Origin: Verrucomicrobiota bacterium
Lineage (GTDB): Bacteria; Verrucomicrobiota; Kiritimatiellia; CAIQIC01; JAGNIJ01
Reading direction: 5' to 3'
DNA length: 64,000 bases
NCBI GenBank assembly: GCA_022710725.1
Contig: JAKLGK010000008.1
Span: forward strand, 1-64,000
In this document: positions 42,852-51,422 of the stretch, piece by piece
How the letters are laid out: every line of letters begins with the position of its first letter
Position numbering within the stretch: position 1 is the first letter of the stretch
Position numbers and translations under genes: made by a program
The notes under the pieces: model-generated
Databases searched by the model: none
Seen by the model: only the letters and a program-made list of their open reading frames with translations
Told to the model about the DNA's origin: nothing

Positions 42852-43759
42852 GCGTATCCGGCCTCATCCCCGTCCTGGCCGCGCTGACGCTGTCGCCGCT
42901 GCTGTTCGGCGTCATCAACAAGGTCAAGGCCCTCGTCGCGGGGCGGCAGGGCCCGCCGGTACTCCAGCTTTACTACGATCTGCTGAAGCTGTCCCGGAAA
43001 GGCGCGGTGTACAGCGCCACCACGTCCTGGCTGTTCCGCGCCGGGCTCGTGGGCGGCGTCGCCGCGGTGGTGGCCGCTCTCCTGCTGGTCCCGCTCGGGG
43101 GGACGCCCGCGGTCTTCGCGTTCCGCGGGGATTTCATCCTCGCGCTCTACCTGCTGGGCGTCGCGCGCTTCTTCCTGGTCGCGGCCGCGATGGACACGGG
43201 CTCCGCGTTCGAGGGCATGGGCGCGAGCCGCGAGGTCTTCTTCTCCGCGCTGGCCGAGTTGGCCCTGTTCGTCGTGCTGGCCGCGCTGGCCCACGGTACG
43301 CAGACCGGGACGCTTTCGGCCATGCTCGGCGGCGTGACCCCGGAACTTTGGCGAGCCGAGACACCCTCGCTGGCGCTGCTGCTGATCGCGCTGGTCCTGG
43401 TCCTGCTGGCCGAGAACGCCCGTATCCCCGTGGACGATCCCAACACGCACCTGGAGCTGACGATGATCCACGAGGTGATGGTCCTCGATCACGGCGGCCC
43501 AGACTTCGCTCTCGTTCTGTACACCTCCGCGCTGAAGCTCTGGCTGTTCGCCGCGCTGGTCGTCGGCGTGCTGCCGATCCATGACGGGCCGCCGGCCGCG
43601 GCTTTCGCAGCGGGCCTCGCCGGCATGGCGCTGGTCGCCGCGCTCGTCGGCGTGGTCGAGTCGGCCATGGCGCGGCTGCGTCTGGCCCGCGTCCCGCAAC
43701 TGCTGCTCGGGGCGGCCGCGCTGGCGCTCGTGGGATTCCTGCTGCTGGCCGCCGGGTGA
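42848..43759 (+). CDS. HyfC/NuoH-like membrane anchor subunit
   Basis: A 303-residue protein with about eight helices. GRQGPPVLQLYYDLLKLSRK near the N-terminus and LLAENARIPVDDPNTHLELTM are hallmarks of the NuoH/HycD family, which couples the peripheral arm to the membrane pumps. The ATG overlaps the previous stop (ATGA). It is intact and of the usual length. Confidence 0.93.
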   Translation: MSVSGLIPVLAALTLSPLLFGVINKVKALVAGRQGPPVLQLYYDLLKLSRKGAVYSATTSWLFRAGLVGGVAAVVAALLLVPLGGTPAVFAFRGDFILALYLLGVARFFLVAAAMDTGSAFEGMGASREVFFSALAELALFVVLAALAHGTQTGTLSAMLGGVTPELWRAETPSLALLLIALVLVLLAENARIPVDDPNTHLELTMIHEVMVLDHGGPDFALVLYTSALKLWLFAALVVGVLPIHDGPPAAAFAAGLAGMALVAALVGVVESAMARLRLARVPQLLLGAAALALVGFLLLAAG

Positions 43760-43763
43760 CGCC

Positions 43764-44396
43764 ATGACGAACACCCTCCTCATTCTCATCCTGCTGACGA
43801 ACCTGCGGCTGCTGATCTCCAGCCGGATCCACGCCTGCGTCCGCTGGGTCGCGGCGCAGGGCATCCTGCTGGGCCTGCTCGCCGTGGTCGGACGCCAGGC
43901 CGATATCACGCTGCTCGGCATCCTCTTCGCGCTCTTCACCGCCGCGATCAAGGGCTGGGTCTTCCCCTGGCTGATCTTCCGGGCGATCCGCGAGAGCGAA
44001 ATCCGGCGCGAGATGGAGCCGTACGTCGGCTACAACCTCTCCCTCGCGATCGGTCTGGCCGCGCTCGGCGTCTCGTTTTGGCTCGGCCGGCGCCTGCCGC
44101 TGCCCGGTCTGCCGGGTCCGTTGTTCGTGCCGGTCGCGTTCTTCTCGATGTTCGCCGGGTTATTCCTGATCGTCAGCCGCAAGCAAGCGGTGACGCAGGC
44201 GCTGGGGTACCTCGTGATGGAAAACGGCATCTACCTCTTCGGTGTCGTCGCCGTCCGCGACGAGCCGTTGCTGGTGGAACTCGGCGTGCTGCTGGACCTG
44301 CTGGTCGCGGTTTTCGTCATGGGCATCACGATGTTCCATATCCAGCGCGATGTGGAGAGCCTGGACGCGAACCAGCTTACGCAATTGCGGGATTGA
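43764..44396 (+). CDS. HyfE-like membrane subunit
   Basis: A 210-residue protein with six or seven helices. The C-terminal part (ALGYLVMENGIYLFGVVAVRDEPLLVELGVLLDLLVAVFVM) resembles NuoK and HyfE, including the membrane Glu residues in VMENG and VELG. It starts 4 bases after the NuoH-like gene and ends 1 base before the next start. The role is proton channel or assembly in the membrane arm. Confidence 0.88.
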   Translation: MTNTLLILILLTNLRLLISSRIHACVRWVAAQGILLGLLAVVGRQADITLLGILFALFTAAIKGWVFPWLIFRAIRESEIRREMEPYVGYNLSLAIGLAALGVSFWLGRRLPLPGLPGPLFVPVAFFSMFAGLFLIVSRKQAVTQALGYLVMENGIYLFGVVAVRDEPLLVELGVLLDLLVAVFVMGITMFHIQRDVESLDANQLTQLRD

Positions 44397-44397
44397 A

Positions 44398-45843
44398 ATG
44401 GAAATGCTGCTTCATGCCCTGTTGCTCGTCCCCGCCGCGGCGGGCGCGCTGGCTTTCGTCTGGCGCCGGCCCGGCGCCGCGCGCTTCCTGCTGCCGGCGG
44501 GCGCCGCCGCACACGCGGCGCTGACGGCGGCGGCCTGGCTCGTCCGCCCGGCGTCCGCCCACCCGAACTGGCTGGCCCTGGACGACACGGGCCTGCTGTT
44601 CCTTTCCATCGCGAGCGCGCTGTTCCTCGCCGCGGCGGCCTACGCGCCGGGCTATCTCCGCGGGCGCGATCGCGACGCGCGCACGATGAGCGAGCCGCTG
44701 TTCGCCGGCTGCGCGCTGCTGTTCCTGGCCAGCATGACGCTCGTGACCTTGAGCCGCCACTTCGGCCTGCTCTGGGTCGCCGTCGAGGCCACGACCCTGG
44801 CCAGCGCCCCGCTGATCTACTACCACCGCGACGCCCGCTCGCTGGAAGCGACGTGGAAGTACCTGATCCTCTGCTCGGTGGGCATCGCCCTGGCCCTGCT
44901 CGGGACGTTCTCCCTTTCCGTCGCGGGGGAGGGGGCCGGGCTCGCGTGCCTGTCGGTGGACGAACTGGTCCGGCGCGCGGCCGGCCTGAACCCGACCTGG
45001 CTTCAAGCCGCCGCGCTGCTCCTGCTGGTCGGGTACGGGACCAAGATGGGCCTGGCGCCTATGCATACGTGGCTGCCGGACGCGCACAGCGAGGCGCCCT
45101 CGATGGTCTCCGCGCTGCTTTCCGGCGCGCTGCTGAACTGCGCCTTCCTCGGCCTGCTGCGTGTCCGCCAGGTCGTCGTCGCGGCCGGCCTGCAGGCCTT
45201 CGATGCCGGAGCGTTTCTCGTTCTGGGCGTCCTGTCCGTCGGGTTGGCGTGGGTCTTCATCCTGCGCCAGGCGGATTTCAAGCGGCTGCTGGCGTATTCG
45301 AGCGTCGAGCACATGGGCCTGCTCGCGATCGGGATCGGCCTCGGCGGGGGCGGCCCGTACGCGACGCTTTTCCACGCGCTGAATCACTCGCTGGTCAAGG
45401 CGGCGCTGTTCCTGCTGGCGGGCAACCTGCTGACGGCCTACGGGTCGAAGGCCGTGGAGGATGTGCGCGGGGCGCTGCGCGTGGCGCCGCGGACGGCGCG
45501 GTTCTGGCTGGTGGGCCTGTTCGCGATCACCGGCTTTCCGCCGTTCGGTGTGTTCGTTGGAAAGTTCCTGCTCCTGCGCGCCGCGGTCCAGGCCGGGCGG
45601 ATCGGGTTGGCGGGTCTGCTGGCCGTCCTGCTGGCGATGATCTTCATCGCGATGTCCGCGCGCATGCTACCGATGGTCTTCGGGCCTGCGCCCGGGAATC
45701 GAAGCCCGGTTCGCGAGCGTTGGGGCGCGGTCCTGCCGTCCCTGGTCCTTCTGCTGATCTCGCTGGCGCTGGGGCTCTGGCTGCCCGCGCCGCTGGCGGA
45801 TGTTCTGGCGCGAGCCGCCCGCACGCTGGGAGGCGCGCCATGA
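44398..45843 (+). CDS. HyfF/NuoN-like antiporter subunit
   Basis: A 481-residue second antiporter-type subunit with about 14 helices. Typical residues are VAVEATTLASAPLIYYHRD, GYGTKMGLAPMHTWLPDAHS, LRQADFKRLLAYSSVEHMGL and FHALNHSLVKAALFLLAGN. The ATG at 44398 directly follows the HyfE-like stop. Two antiporter-like subunits predict more than one ion path per electron pair. Confidence 0.92.
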   Translation: MEMLLHALLLVPAAAGALAFVWRRPGAARFLLPAGAAAHAALTAAAWLVRPASAHPNWLALDDTGLLFLSIASALFLAAAAYAPGYLRGRDRDARTMSEPLFAGCALLFLASMTLVTLSRHFGLLWVAVEATTLASAPLIYYHRDARSLEATWKYLILCSVGIALALLGTFSLSVAGEGAGLACLSVDELVRRAAGLNPTWLQAAALLLLVGYGTKMGLAPMHTWLPDAHSEAPSMVSALLSGALLNCAFLGLLRVRQVVVAAGLQAFDAGAFLVLGVLSVGLAWVFILRQADFKRLLAYSSVEHMGLLAIGIGLGGGGPYATLFHALNHSLVKAALFLLAGNLLTAYGSKAVEDVRGALRVAPRTARFWLVGLFAITGFPPFGVFVGKFLLLRAAVQAGRIGLAGLLAVLLAMIFIAMSARMLPMVFGPAPGNRSPVRERWGAVLPSLVLLLISLALGLWLPAPLADVLARAARTLGGAP

Positions 45844-47357
45844 GCGGCGGGCTGCTCCTGCGCAACGGCGAAGCGGTCGCCGCGACCCGCCTGCCGGTGC
45901 TTCCGGTGCCCGAGTGGCGCGAAGCCATCCTCGACGCCGTAGACGGCCGCGCTCGGATCAGTTCGCTCTTCGGTCACCGCGAGCCGGACGGACGGGTCCG
46001 CCTGACGGCCGTCCTGGCGCGCGATGCCGCCTCGACGCTCGAAGTCCTGTGCGCGGATCCCGGCGACGTGTATCCGGCCCTCACGCCCGAGTGCCCGCAG
46101 GCGCACCTGTTCGAGCGCGAAATCGCCGAACAGTGGGCGATCCGCCCGGAGGGCCATCCGTGGTTCAAGCCGGTACGGTTCCACCGGCCGCTCCGCGACG
46201 TTGAGCCGGTGCTTCCCGAGTGCGCGGCGGCGGAAATCCAGCCGTGCGTGACGCGGTTTTTCCGCATGGACGGGGACGAGATCCACGAGGTGGCCGTCGG
46301 CCCGGTCCACGCGGGGATCATCGAGCCCGGCCACTTCCGGTTCCAGTGCCACGGCGAAACGGTGTTCCACCTGGAAATTTCCCTGGGGTACCAGCACCGC
46401 GGGGTCGAGCGGGCGCTTGTGGGCGGGCCCGATGCGCGGTCCATCCACTACGCCGAGACGCTGGCGGGGGATACGACGATCGGGCACGCGACGGCGTACA
46501 GCCAGGCCATCGAGGCGCTGGCGGCCTGCCGCGTCCCCGCGCGGGCGCACCTCCTGCGCGCGCTGGCCCTGGAGTTGGAACGGCTGGCCAATCATACCGG
46601 CGACCTCGGCGCGCTGGCCGCGGACGTCGGGTATCTCCCGACATCGGCGTACTGCGGACGCATCCGCGGCGATTTCCTGAATCTGACCGCGCTGCTGTGC
46701 GGCAGCCGGTTCGGACGCCGCTTCGTGCGGCCCGGCGGTGTGACGTTCGATCTCGAAGCCGCGCGTCTCCAGGAAATGGCGGGGCGCTTCGAGCAGGCGA
46801 TGAAGGACGTTACCGTCGCGGTCAACCTGCTGTGGGAGACCAATTCCGTCCGCGCGCGGTTCGAGGAAACCGGCATTGTGCCGGAGCAGGCGGCATTGGA
46901 AATCGGTCTCGTCGGCCCCGCGGCGCGGGCCTCGGGCCGGGAGCGCGATGCCCGCGTGGACTTCCCCTCAGGAGCCTATCGCTTCATCCAGCCGCCGATC
47001 TCGACGGCGCCGGGCGGCGACGTGCAGGCCCGCGCGTACGTGCGGTGGCTGGAAATCCAGCGCTCTGCGGATTTCATACGCGATGTATTCAAGGCCATGG
47101 TGCCGGGCGAGTTCCGCGCCGCACCCGGACCGCTCAAGCCGGAGTCCTTCGTCGTCACGATGGTCGAAGGCTGGCGTGGCGAGATTTGTCACGCGGCCCT
47201 GACGGATGAGCGTGGGCGGTTACGCCGGTACAAGGTCGTGGATCCTTCTTTTCATAACTGGTTTGGCCTGGCCCTTGCGCTGCGCGGCCAGCCGATTTCC
47301 GATTTCCCGCTCTGCAACAAGAGCTTCAATCTTTCCTACTGCGGGCACGACCTGTGA
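45840..47357 (+). CDS. NuoCD/HyfG-like large subunit lacking the nickel-binding cysteines
   Basis: A 505-residue fusion: a NuoC-like N-terminal part (about 10-150) and a NuoD/hydrogenase-large-subunit part (about 160-505). HLEISLGYQHRGVERAL is conserved. Where [NiFe] hydrogenases have the first CxxC, this protein has YAETLAGDTTIGHATAYSQ, and the C-terminal CxxC position reads NKSFNLSYCGHDL. With neither CxxC pair it cannot carry a NiFe centre, so this is an Ehr (energy-converting-hydrogenase-related) type subunit. The ATG overlaps the previous stop. Confidence 0.92.
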   Translation: MSGGLLLRNGEAVAATRLPVLPVPEWREAILDAVDGRARISSLFGHREPDGRVRLTAVLARDAASTLEVLCADPGDVYPALTPECPQAHLFEREIAEQWAIRPEGHPWFKPVRFHRPLRDVEPVLPECAAAEIQPCVTRFFRMDGDEIHEVAVGPVHAGIIEPGHFRFQCHGETVFHLEISLGYQHRGVERALVGGPDARSIHYAETLAGDTTIGHATAYSQAIEALAACRVPARAHLLRALALELERLANHTGDLGALAADVGYLPTSAYCGRIRGDFLNLTALLCGSRFGRRFVRPGGVTFDLEAARLQEMAGRFEQAMKDVTVAVNLLWETNSVRARFEETGIVPEQAALEIGLVGPAARASGRERDARVDFPSGAYRFIQPPISTAPGGDVQARAYVRWLEIQRSADFIRDVFKAMVPGEFRAAPGPLKPESFVVTMVEGWRGEICHAALTDERGRLRRYKVVDPSFHNWFGLALALRGQPISDFPLCNKSFNLSYCGHDL

Positions 47358-47370
47358 TGGGAGCGACGCC

Positions 47371-48132
47371 ATGCTGAAGATCATCGAGGCCCGGATACAG
47401 CAGAAGCAACGAACGCGGCCTTTCCCGCCGGCGGATCCGCGGCTGTCTGATCGTTACCAGGGCCGGCCCGTGGTGGATTTCTCGCGCTGTGCGCGGGATT
47501 GCGGTCGATGCGTGGCGGTGTGTCCGACCGGCGCGATACGGAAGGACGCGGCCGGGCGCATGGCGTTGGACCTGGGCCGGTGCCTGTTCTGCGGCGAGTG
47601 CGCGGCAGCCTGCCCGGCGGATGCCATCCGATTCACCGGCGCTTACTCCATGTCCGCCCGGCGCAAAGAAGACCTCGTGTTCGGAGGTCCGTGGGAGGGA
47701 AAGGCCGAGGCCCTTGCCGCGCAGGTGCGGCGGCTGTTCGGGCGTTCGCTTAAACTGCGGCAGGTCAGCGCGGGCGGGTGCAACGCGTGCGAGGCGGACA
47801 CGAACGTGCTGAACACTCCGTTTTTCGATCTCGGCCGGTTCGGCATCCAGTTCGTCGCGTCGCCCCGGCATGCGGACGGGTTGTTGATCACCGGACCGGT
47901 GCCGGCCAACATGCGGACCGGGCTGCTAAAGACGTGGGAAGCGATACCCGCCCCGAAGCTTGTGATCGCGGTAGGGGCCTGTGCGATTTCCGGCGGCCCC
48001 TACGCAGATCACGCCGAAGTCCAGAATGGCGCCGCCGGCCTGGTCCCGGTGGACCTGTTCATCCCGGGCTGCCCGCCGCATCCCTTCACGATACTCGACG
48101 GGCTAGTGCGCCTGCTGGGTCGCATTCGGTAA
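47371..48132 (+). CDS. Fused ferredoxin-NuoB-like (HyfH-HyfI) electron-input subunit
   Basis: A 253-residue protein. Residues about 35-90 are a double [4Fe-4S] ferredoxin: CARDCGRCVAVCP and CLFCGECAAACP. Residues about 130-250 are NuoB/hydrogenase-small-subunit-like, with GGCNACEADTNVLN, then the Cys in GACAISGGPY and PGCPPHP for the N2-type cluster. In most group 4 complexes these are two genes, HyfH and HyfI; here they are one. It is the last gene of the operon and the likely entry point for electrons from ferredoxin. Confidence 0.92.
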   Translation: MLKIIEARIQQKQRTRPFPPADPRLSDRYQGRPVVDFSRCARDCGRCVAVCPTGAIRKDAAGRMALDLGRCLFCGECAAACPADAIRFTGAYSMSARRKEDLVFGGPWEGKAEALAAQVRRLFGRSLKLRQVSAGGCNACEADTNVLNTPFFDLGRFGIQFVASPRHADGLLITGPVPANMRTGLLKTWEAIPAPKLVIAVGACAISGGPYADHAEVQNGAAGLVPVDLFIPGCPPHPFTILDGLVRLLGRIR

Positions 48133-48139
48133 GCAGAAC

Positions 48140-48169
48140 CACTTCCACACTTTGCAAAGTGTGGAAGTG
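48140..48169. repeat. 30-bp perfect palindrome, copy 1
   Basis: The half-site CACTTCCACACTTTG (48140-48154) is followed directly by its exact complement, with no loop. It lies between convergent genes, 8 bases after the end of the Ehr-type operon. A 20-bp core copy sits 64 bases on. No T-run follows, so it is a poor terminator as written. Confidence 0.7.
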
Positions 48170-48232
48170 CTTAACGCTGTATTATACTTTTATACAGAGA
48201 GTTTCGCGAATCCTTTGCGATTCATTTCATAC

Positions 48233-48252
48233 TCACACTTTGCAAAGTGTGA
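48233..48252. repeat. 20-bp perfect palindrome, copy 2
   Basis: The half-site TCACACTTTG (48233-48242) is followed directly by its complement. It shares the 18-bp core ACACTTTG/CAAAGTGT region with the longer palindrome at 48140-48169. The spacing between centres is about 88 bases. The rest of the 221-base convergent gap holds only a short GAATC/GATTC inverted repeat. Confidence 0.7.
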
Positions 48253-48353
48253 AAATACCTGCGGAGGGCGGTTTCCACGCGTTGCGCCCCCTCCGAACAG
48301 CGTAAAAGGGTGAACGGGGAAGGAGCCGGAGATTGAGTATACCCGGTGATGCT

Positions 48354-49469
48354 TCAGGGCAAGGAGGGATACAGGAGCATTTCCCGCCATTGCTCGCCGG
48401 CTACGGCCAGCACCCAGACCCCGGCGCGGCGCGTGAGCAGGCGGCTCCCGTTGCGGCCCAGGACATCCTCGTGGACCCGGATGATCCTGGACTTCAGTTT
48501 GCCCAGTTGTCCGCGCTCCGCGGCCGTGGCCGCGCGCCCGCGCAAGGGTACCCCGTTTTCGGAGCAGGCCACCACGATGGCGCCGCCCGGCTGTTCGCCG
48601 CTCCACAACGCGGGATAGCGATCAAAGAAGTCGGGCTTGCGGCGGACCGCCAACAGGATGTCGAACGCCGACGGCACGGTCGCCATGAAATCGAGGAAGG
48701 AGGCCTCGGGCTTTTCCTTCTGAAATCGAAGGAAATCCAGCGGATTCAGACCCAGCAGGTTCCAGCCATGACACGCGCCGTGATCCGGTTTCAGCTTCTT
48801 TGCGCGAAACCAGGTGCCGAACTGCCCGTTCAGTATCAGGCCGATCTCAAAATGGAGATGCCCGCGAGCCATGGGAATGGGCGACGATGACGTGTTGCCC
48901 ATCCGTCCCAGCACGGCGCCCGGCTTGACCACCACGCCCGGCTGGATACCGGGCGCCAAGCTCAACAGGTGCGCATAGAGGGTGAAGACCCGGCCAATCG
49001 GATCGTCATGGCGAAGCACAACATAAACGCCATAGTTGGAGTTCCCACCAAACCGGTTGACGTGCGCAACGACGCCGTCGGCAACGGCCCGAACCTCGTC
49101 GAGCGGCCGGCCCTGGGCATCGCGCCGGAGCGCTGCAATATCCAACCCTTCGTGGAATGTCGGCACCAGCCGCCCGCCTCGCGAGCCCGTCCGGACCGAC
49201 CCGTACATCGCCGAATCGGGATTGCCGGACGCTGTCGGCTGGTAGACTCCCGGCACGCCTGGCTGCAGAATGCCCTGCTGATCCGTCGGATACACAAGAC
49301 GCGCCCAGGGCGGATGCGTTTCTGGCGCCACCTCCTGCTCGAGGATCGCAGCCGGCTCTTCCACGGAAACCGGCGGCTCGCACCCGCCACCCCTCCGGTG
49401 TCCGAAAAACCAGATGTCGAAGATCACCAGCGGAACGATCCAGACCAGGTGCCTCAGCCAGCGAGACAT
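48354..49469 (-). CDS. M23 family peptidase, membrane-anchored
   Basis: A 371-residue protein with an N-terminal helix (about 6-22, WLRHLVWIVPLVIFDIWFF) and a Pro/Glu linker. The peptidase domain (about 95-240) has the M23 shape: TFHEGLDIAA (His and Asp), GVYVVLRH, LYAHL and GHLHFEI with the second zinc His pair. The C-terminal 130 residues are an additional alpha/beta domain. M23 enzymes cut peptidoglycan cross-links or act as activators. The ATG at 49469 puts the helix at the very N-terminus. It follows the rnf operon on the same strand. Confidence 0.82.
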   Translation of the reverse strand: MSRWLRHLVWIVPLVIFDIWFFGHRRGGGCEPPVSVEEPAAILEQEVAPETHPPWARLVYPTDQQGILQPGVPGVYQPTASGNPDSAMYGSVRTGSRGGRLVPTFHEGLDIAALRRDAQGRPLDEVRAVADGVVAHVNRFGGNSNYGVYVVLRHDDPIGRVFTLYAHLLSLAPGIQPGVVVKPGAVLGRMGNTSSSPIPMARGHLHFEIGLILNGQFGTWFRAKKLKPDHGACHGWNLLGLNPLDFLRFQKEKPEASFLDFMATVPSAFDILLAVRRKPDFFDRYPALWSGEQPGGAIVVACSENGVPLRGRAATAAERGQLGKLKSRIIRVHEDVLGRNGSRLLTRRAGVWVLAVAGEQWREMLLYPSLP

Positions 49470-49504
49470 CCGTCTCGCCGCGGGGGCCTGCACAGGACGA
49501 TTCC

Positions 49505-49723
49505 TTAATTCGTGCAGGGGTAAATGCATGGGAACAGGCAGATGGCCCGACCCGACTCGTCGGGTTCGCCGAGTTCGCACCGCTGGCATTCCAGGCCCGC
49601 GACGCGGCCGTAATCGTCGCCGAGGATGCGGATCGTGTTCTGGAGGAGGTGAAACTCGACGCCTTCCTCCTTCGCGCGCCGGACCTCCTCGGCCAACTGC
49701 TGCTTTTTCAGGATAGTATTCAT
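49505..49723 (-). pseudogene. Remnant of an NADPH-glutamate-synthase-like oxidoreductase
   Basis: A 72-codon frame. Residues about 13-59 (EEVRRAKEEGVEFHLLQNT, then DDYGRVAGLECQRCELGEPD) match the middle-to-late part of GltD-like FAD oxidoreductases. These proteins are over 400 residues and continue with a proline-rich strand and an FAD-binding loop; here the frame shifts into AICLFPCIYPCTN and stops. Nothing of the N-terminal half lies upstream, where rnfB ends 36 bases away. It is most likely a deletion scar; a recycled small protein is the alternative. Confidence 0.6.
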
Positions 49724-49759
49724 CCCCGCTGACCCATTTCGGGAACGGCCGCCGCCGGA

Positions 49760-50674
49760 TTATCCCCGCCACTCGGCCTGGTCCACGGTGGTCTTGAAGT
49801 CCACCTGGACGATCTTCGGCTTTTCCTGGTCCTTGACCGCCTCGACATGCTCGGGGCTCGGCTTGCCGACGTAAATCAGGTTCTTGACCGGGCACTTCTT
49901 CACGGCGAGGAGCGTGGCGTCCATGTTCTCCGGGTCGTACTCGTCGTAATTGATGCGCGGGATCTTGCCCTCGGTCATCTTGAAGATCGGGCTGGCCTTG
50001 GAGCAGGCCATGCAGCCGACGCAGCCGATCTTGCAGACGGCCTTGACGTCCTTGCCCATATCCTGGTTCGAGCAGCCGACGGCGATGATGCGCTGGGACT
50101 TGAACGGGGTCATCGAGATGATGTGGCGCGGGCAGGCCTTCTCGCAGGCGCCGCATCCGATGCACTTGTCGTAGTCGACGGTCGCCAGGCCGTCCACGAC
50201 GTGGATCGCGTCGTAGTTGCAGGCCGCGACGCAGTCGCCGAACCCGAGGCAGCCGTACGTGCAGCCCTGCACGCCGCCGACCAGGTTGGCGCCCGTGCAG
50301 GTCTTCTCGCCGCGGTAGTCCGCCCGGCCGAGCCGCTCGGCGTAGTGGGCGCGGCAGTGGACCACGGGGCGGTAGGGCCAGGAGGGCTTGAGGTCCACGC
50401 CCATGATCTTCGCGATGGCCTGGGCGCAGCTCGAGCCGCCGACCGTGCACTTGTCCGGAGCGATCTTGCCGCCCGCGACGGCCTCGGCGTAGCTCATGCA
50501 GCCGACGCAGCCGCACCCGCCGCAGTTGGCGCCCGGCAGCGCGGCGTTGATCGCCTCGATGCGCGGGTCCACCGCGACGTGGAACACCTTGTTGGCCCAC
50601 CCGAGCGTGTAGCCGGCGACAATCGCCATCACCAGCATCGTCCCGCCCGCCAGAAGCATGATCATCGGATCCAT
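49760..50674 (-). CDS. rnfB: Rnf electron transport complex subunit B
   Basis: A 304-residue iron-sulfur subunit that receives electrons from ferredoxin. One N-terminal helix (about 5-27) precedes the Fe-S module ANCGGCGCVGCMSYAEAV. Ferredoxin-type clusters follow: CTYGCLGFGDCVAACN, CIGCGACEKACPRH and CKIGCVGCMACSKASP. In the last run the Cys before Pro is replaced by Ser, with only AVKKCPV supplying a CP pair further on. It is the last subunit of the rnf operon, 7 bases after rnfA. Confidence 0.95.
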   Translation of the reverse strand: MDPMIMLLAGGTMLVMAIVAGYTLGWANKVFHVAVDPRIEAINAALPGANCGGCGCVGCMSYAEAVAGGKIAPDKCTVGGSSCAQAIAKIMGVDLKPSWPYRPVVHCRAHYAERLGRADYRGEKTCTGANLVGGVQGCTYGCLGFGDCVAACNYDAIHVVDGLATVDYDKCIGCGACEKACPRHIISMTPFKSQRIIAVGCSNQDMGKDVKAVCKIGCVGCMACSKASPIFKMTEGKIPRINYDEYDPENMDATLLAVKKCPVKNLIYVGKPSPEHVEAVKDQEKPKIVQVDFKTTVDQAEWRG

Positions 50675-50681
50675 GGGAAAA

Positions 50682-51422
50682 TCAGGGGTTCTGGGCTCCG
50701 GAGTCCTGGACGCTGGACGTTTCCGCCGCCGGCGCCTTCTTGATCATCTTCGCCAGGTTGCTGTCCACGCCGGTCAGGCCCATGAAGGCCAGCGAGAGGA
50801 TGCCCGCGATGATCAGGGTGATGCCGGGCCCGCTCAAGGTCTTCGGCACGTCGCAGTGGTCCAGCTCCTCGCGGATGCCGGCCATGATGACGATGGCGAC
50901 CAGGAATCCGGCGCCCGCGAAGAACGCGTACACCAGCGCCTTGTCCAGGCCCCACGGGTCCGCGGCGCCCGCGCCGATGTGCTTCATGATCTCGAGGCAG
51001 ACGAAGAGGATCACGCAGTTGGTCGTGATCAGCGGCAGGAACACGCCGAACGCCTTGTAGAGCGCCGGGAAGAACTTGCGCACGTACATCTCCACCAGCT
51101 GCACCGCCCAGGCGATCAGGAAGATGTAGGCGATGTAACTCAGGATGCTCAGGTCGCTGACGCGGGTGGGGTCATGCGTCATGGCCCGGTAGAGCCACGT
51201 CGCCAGCGGCGCGCCGGGGGCCATGATGAAGTAGGTGGCCACCCAGCTCAACGCCGCCGCGATGGTCGTGACGAACGTCACCGCCGCGCCCATGCCGAAG
51301 GCCATGTCCAGCTTGCGCGAGACGCCGATGAACGGGCAGTTCCCCACGAAGAAGTGGAAAACCATGTTGTTGATCAGCGCGGTCGTGATCGCCAGGACGA
51401 GGAGGGACGCGATGTAGCTCAT
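50682..51422 (-). CDS. rnfA: Rnf electron transport complex subunit A
   Basis: A 246-residue integral membrane subunit with six helices, homologous to Nqr[21 protein letters not shown] near residue 27 and [16 protein letters not shown] near residue 120 carry the two conserved Cys that ligate the intramembrane iron-sulfur cluster. The C-terminus is 40-50 residues longer than usual and includes a charged linker. The ATG at 51422 overlaps the rnfE stop (ATGA). Confidence 0.95.
   Translation of the reverse strand: MSYIASLLVLAITTALINNMVFHFFVGNCPFIGVSRKLDMAFGMGAAVTFVTTIAAALSWVATYFIMAPGAPLATWLYRAMTHDPTRVSDLSILSYIAYIFLIAWAVQLVEMYVRKFFPALYKAFGVFLPLITTNCVILFVCLEIMKHIGAGAADPWGLDKALVYAFFAGAGFLVAIVIMAGIREELDHCDVPKTLSGPGITLIIAGILSLAFMGLTGVDSNLAKMIKKAPAAETSSVQDSGAQNP

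Noticed and set aside
40899..48132. A functional [NiFe] group 4 hydrogenase
   Set aside because: The subunit set fits, but the large subunit lacks both CxxC pairs needed for nickel and iron.
48140..48252. Rho-independent terminators for the convergent operons
   Set aside because: The palindromes have no loop and are not followed by T-runs on either strand.
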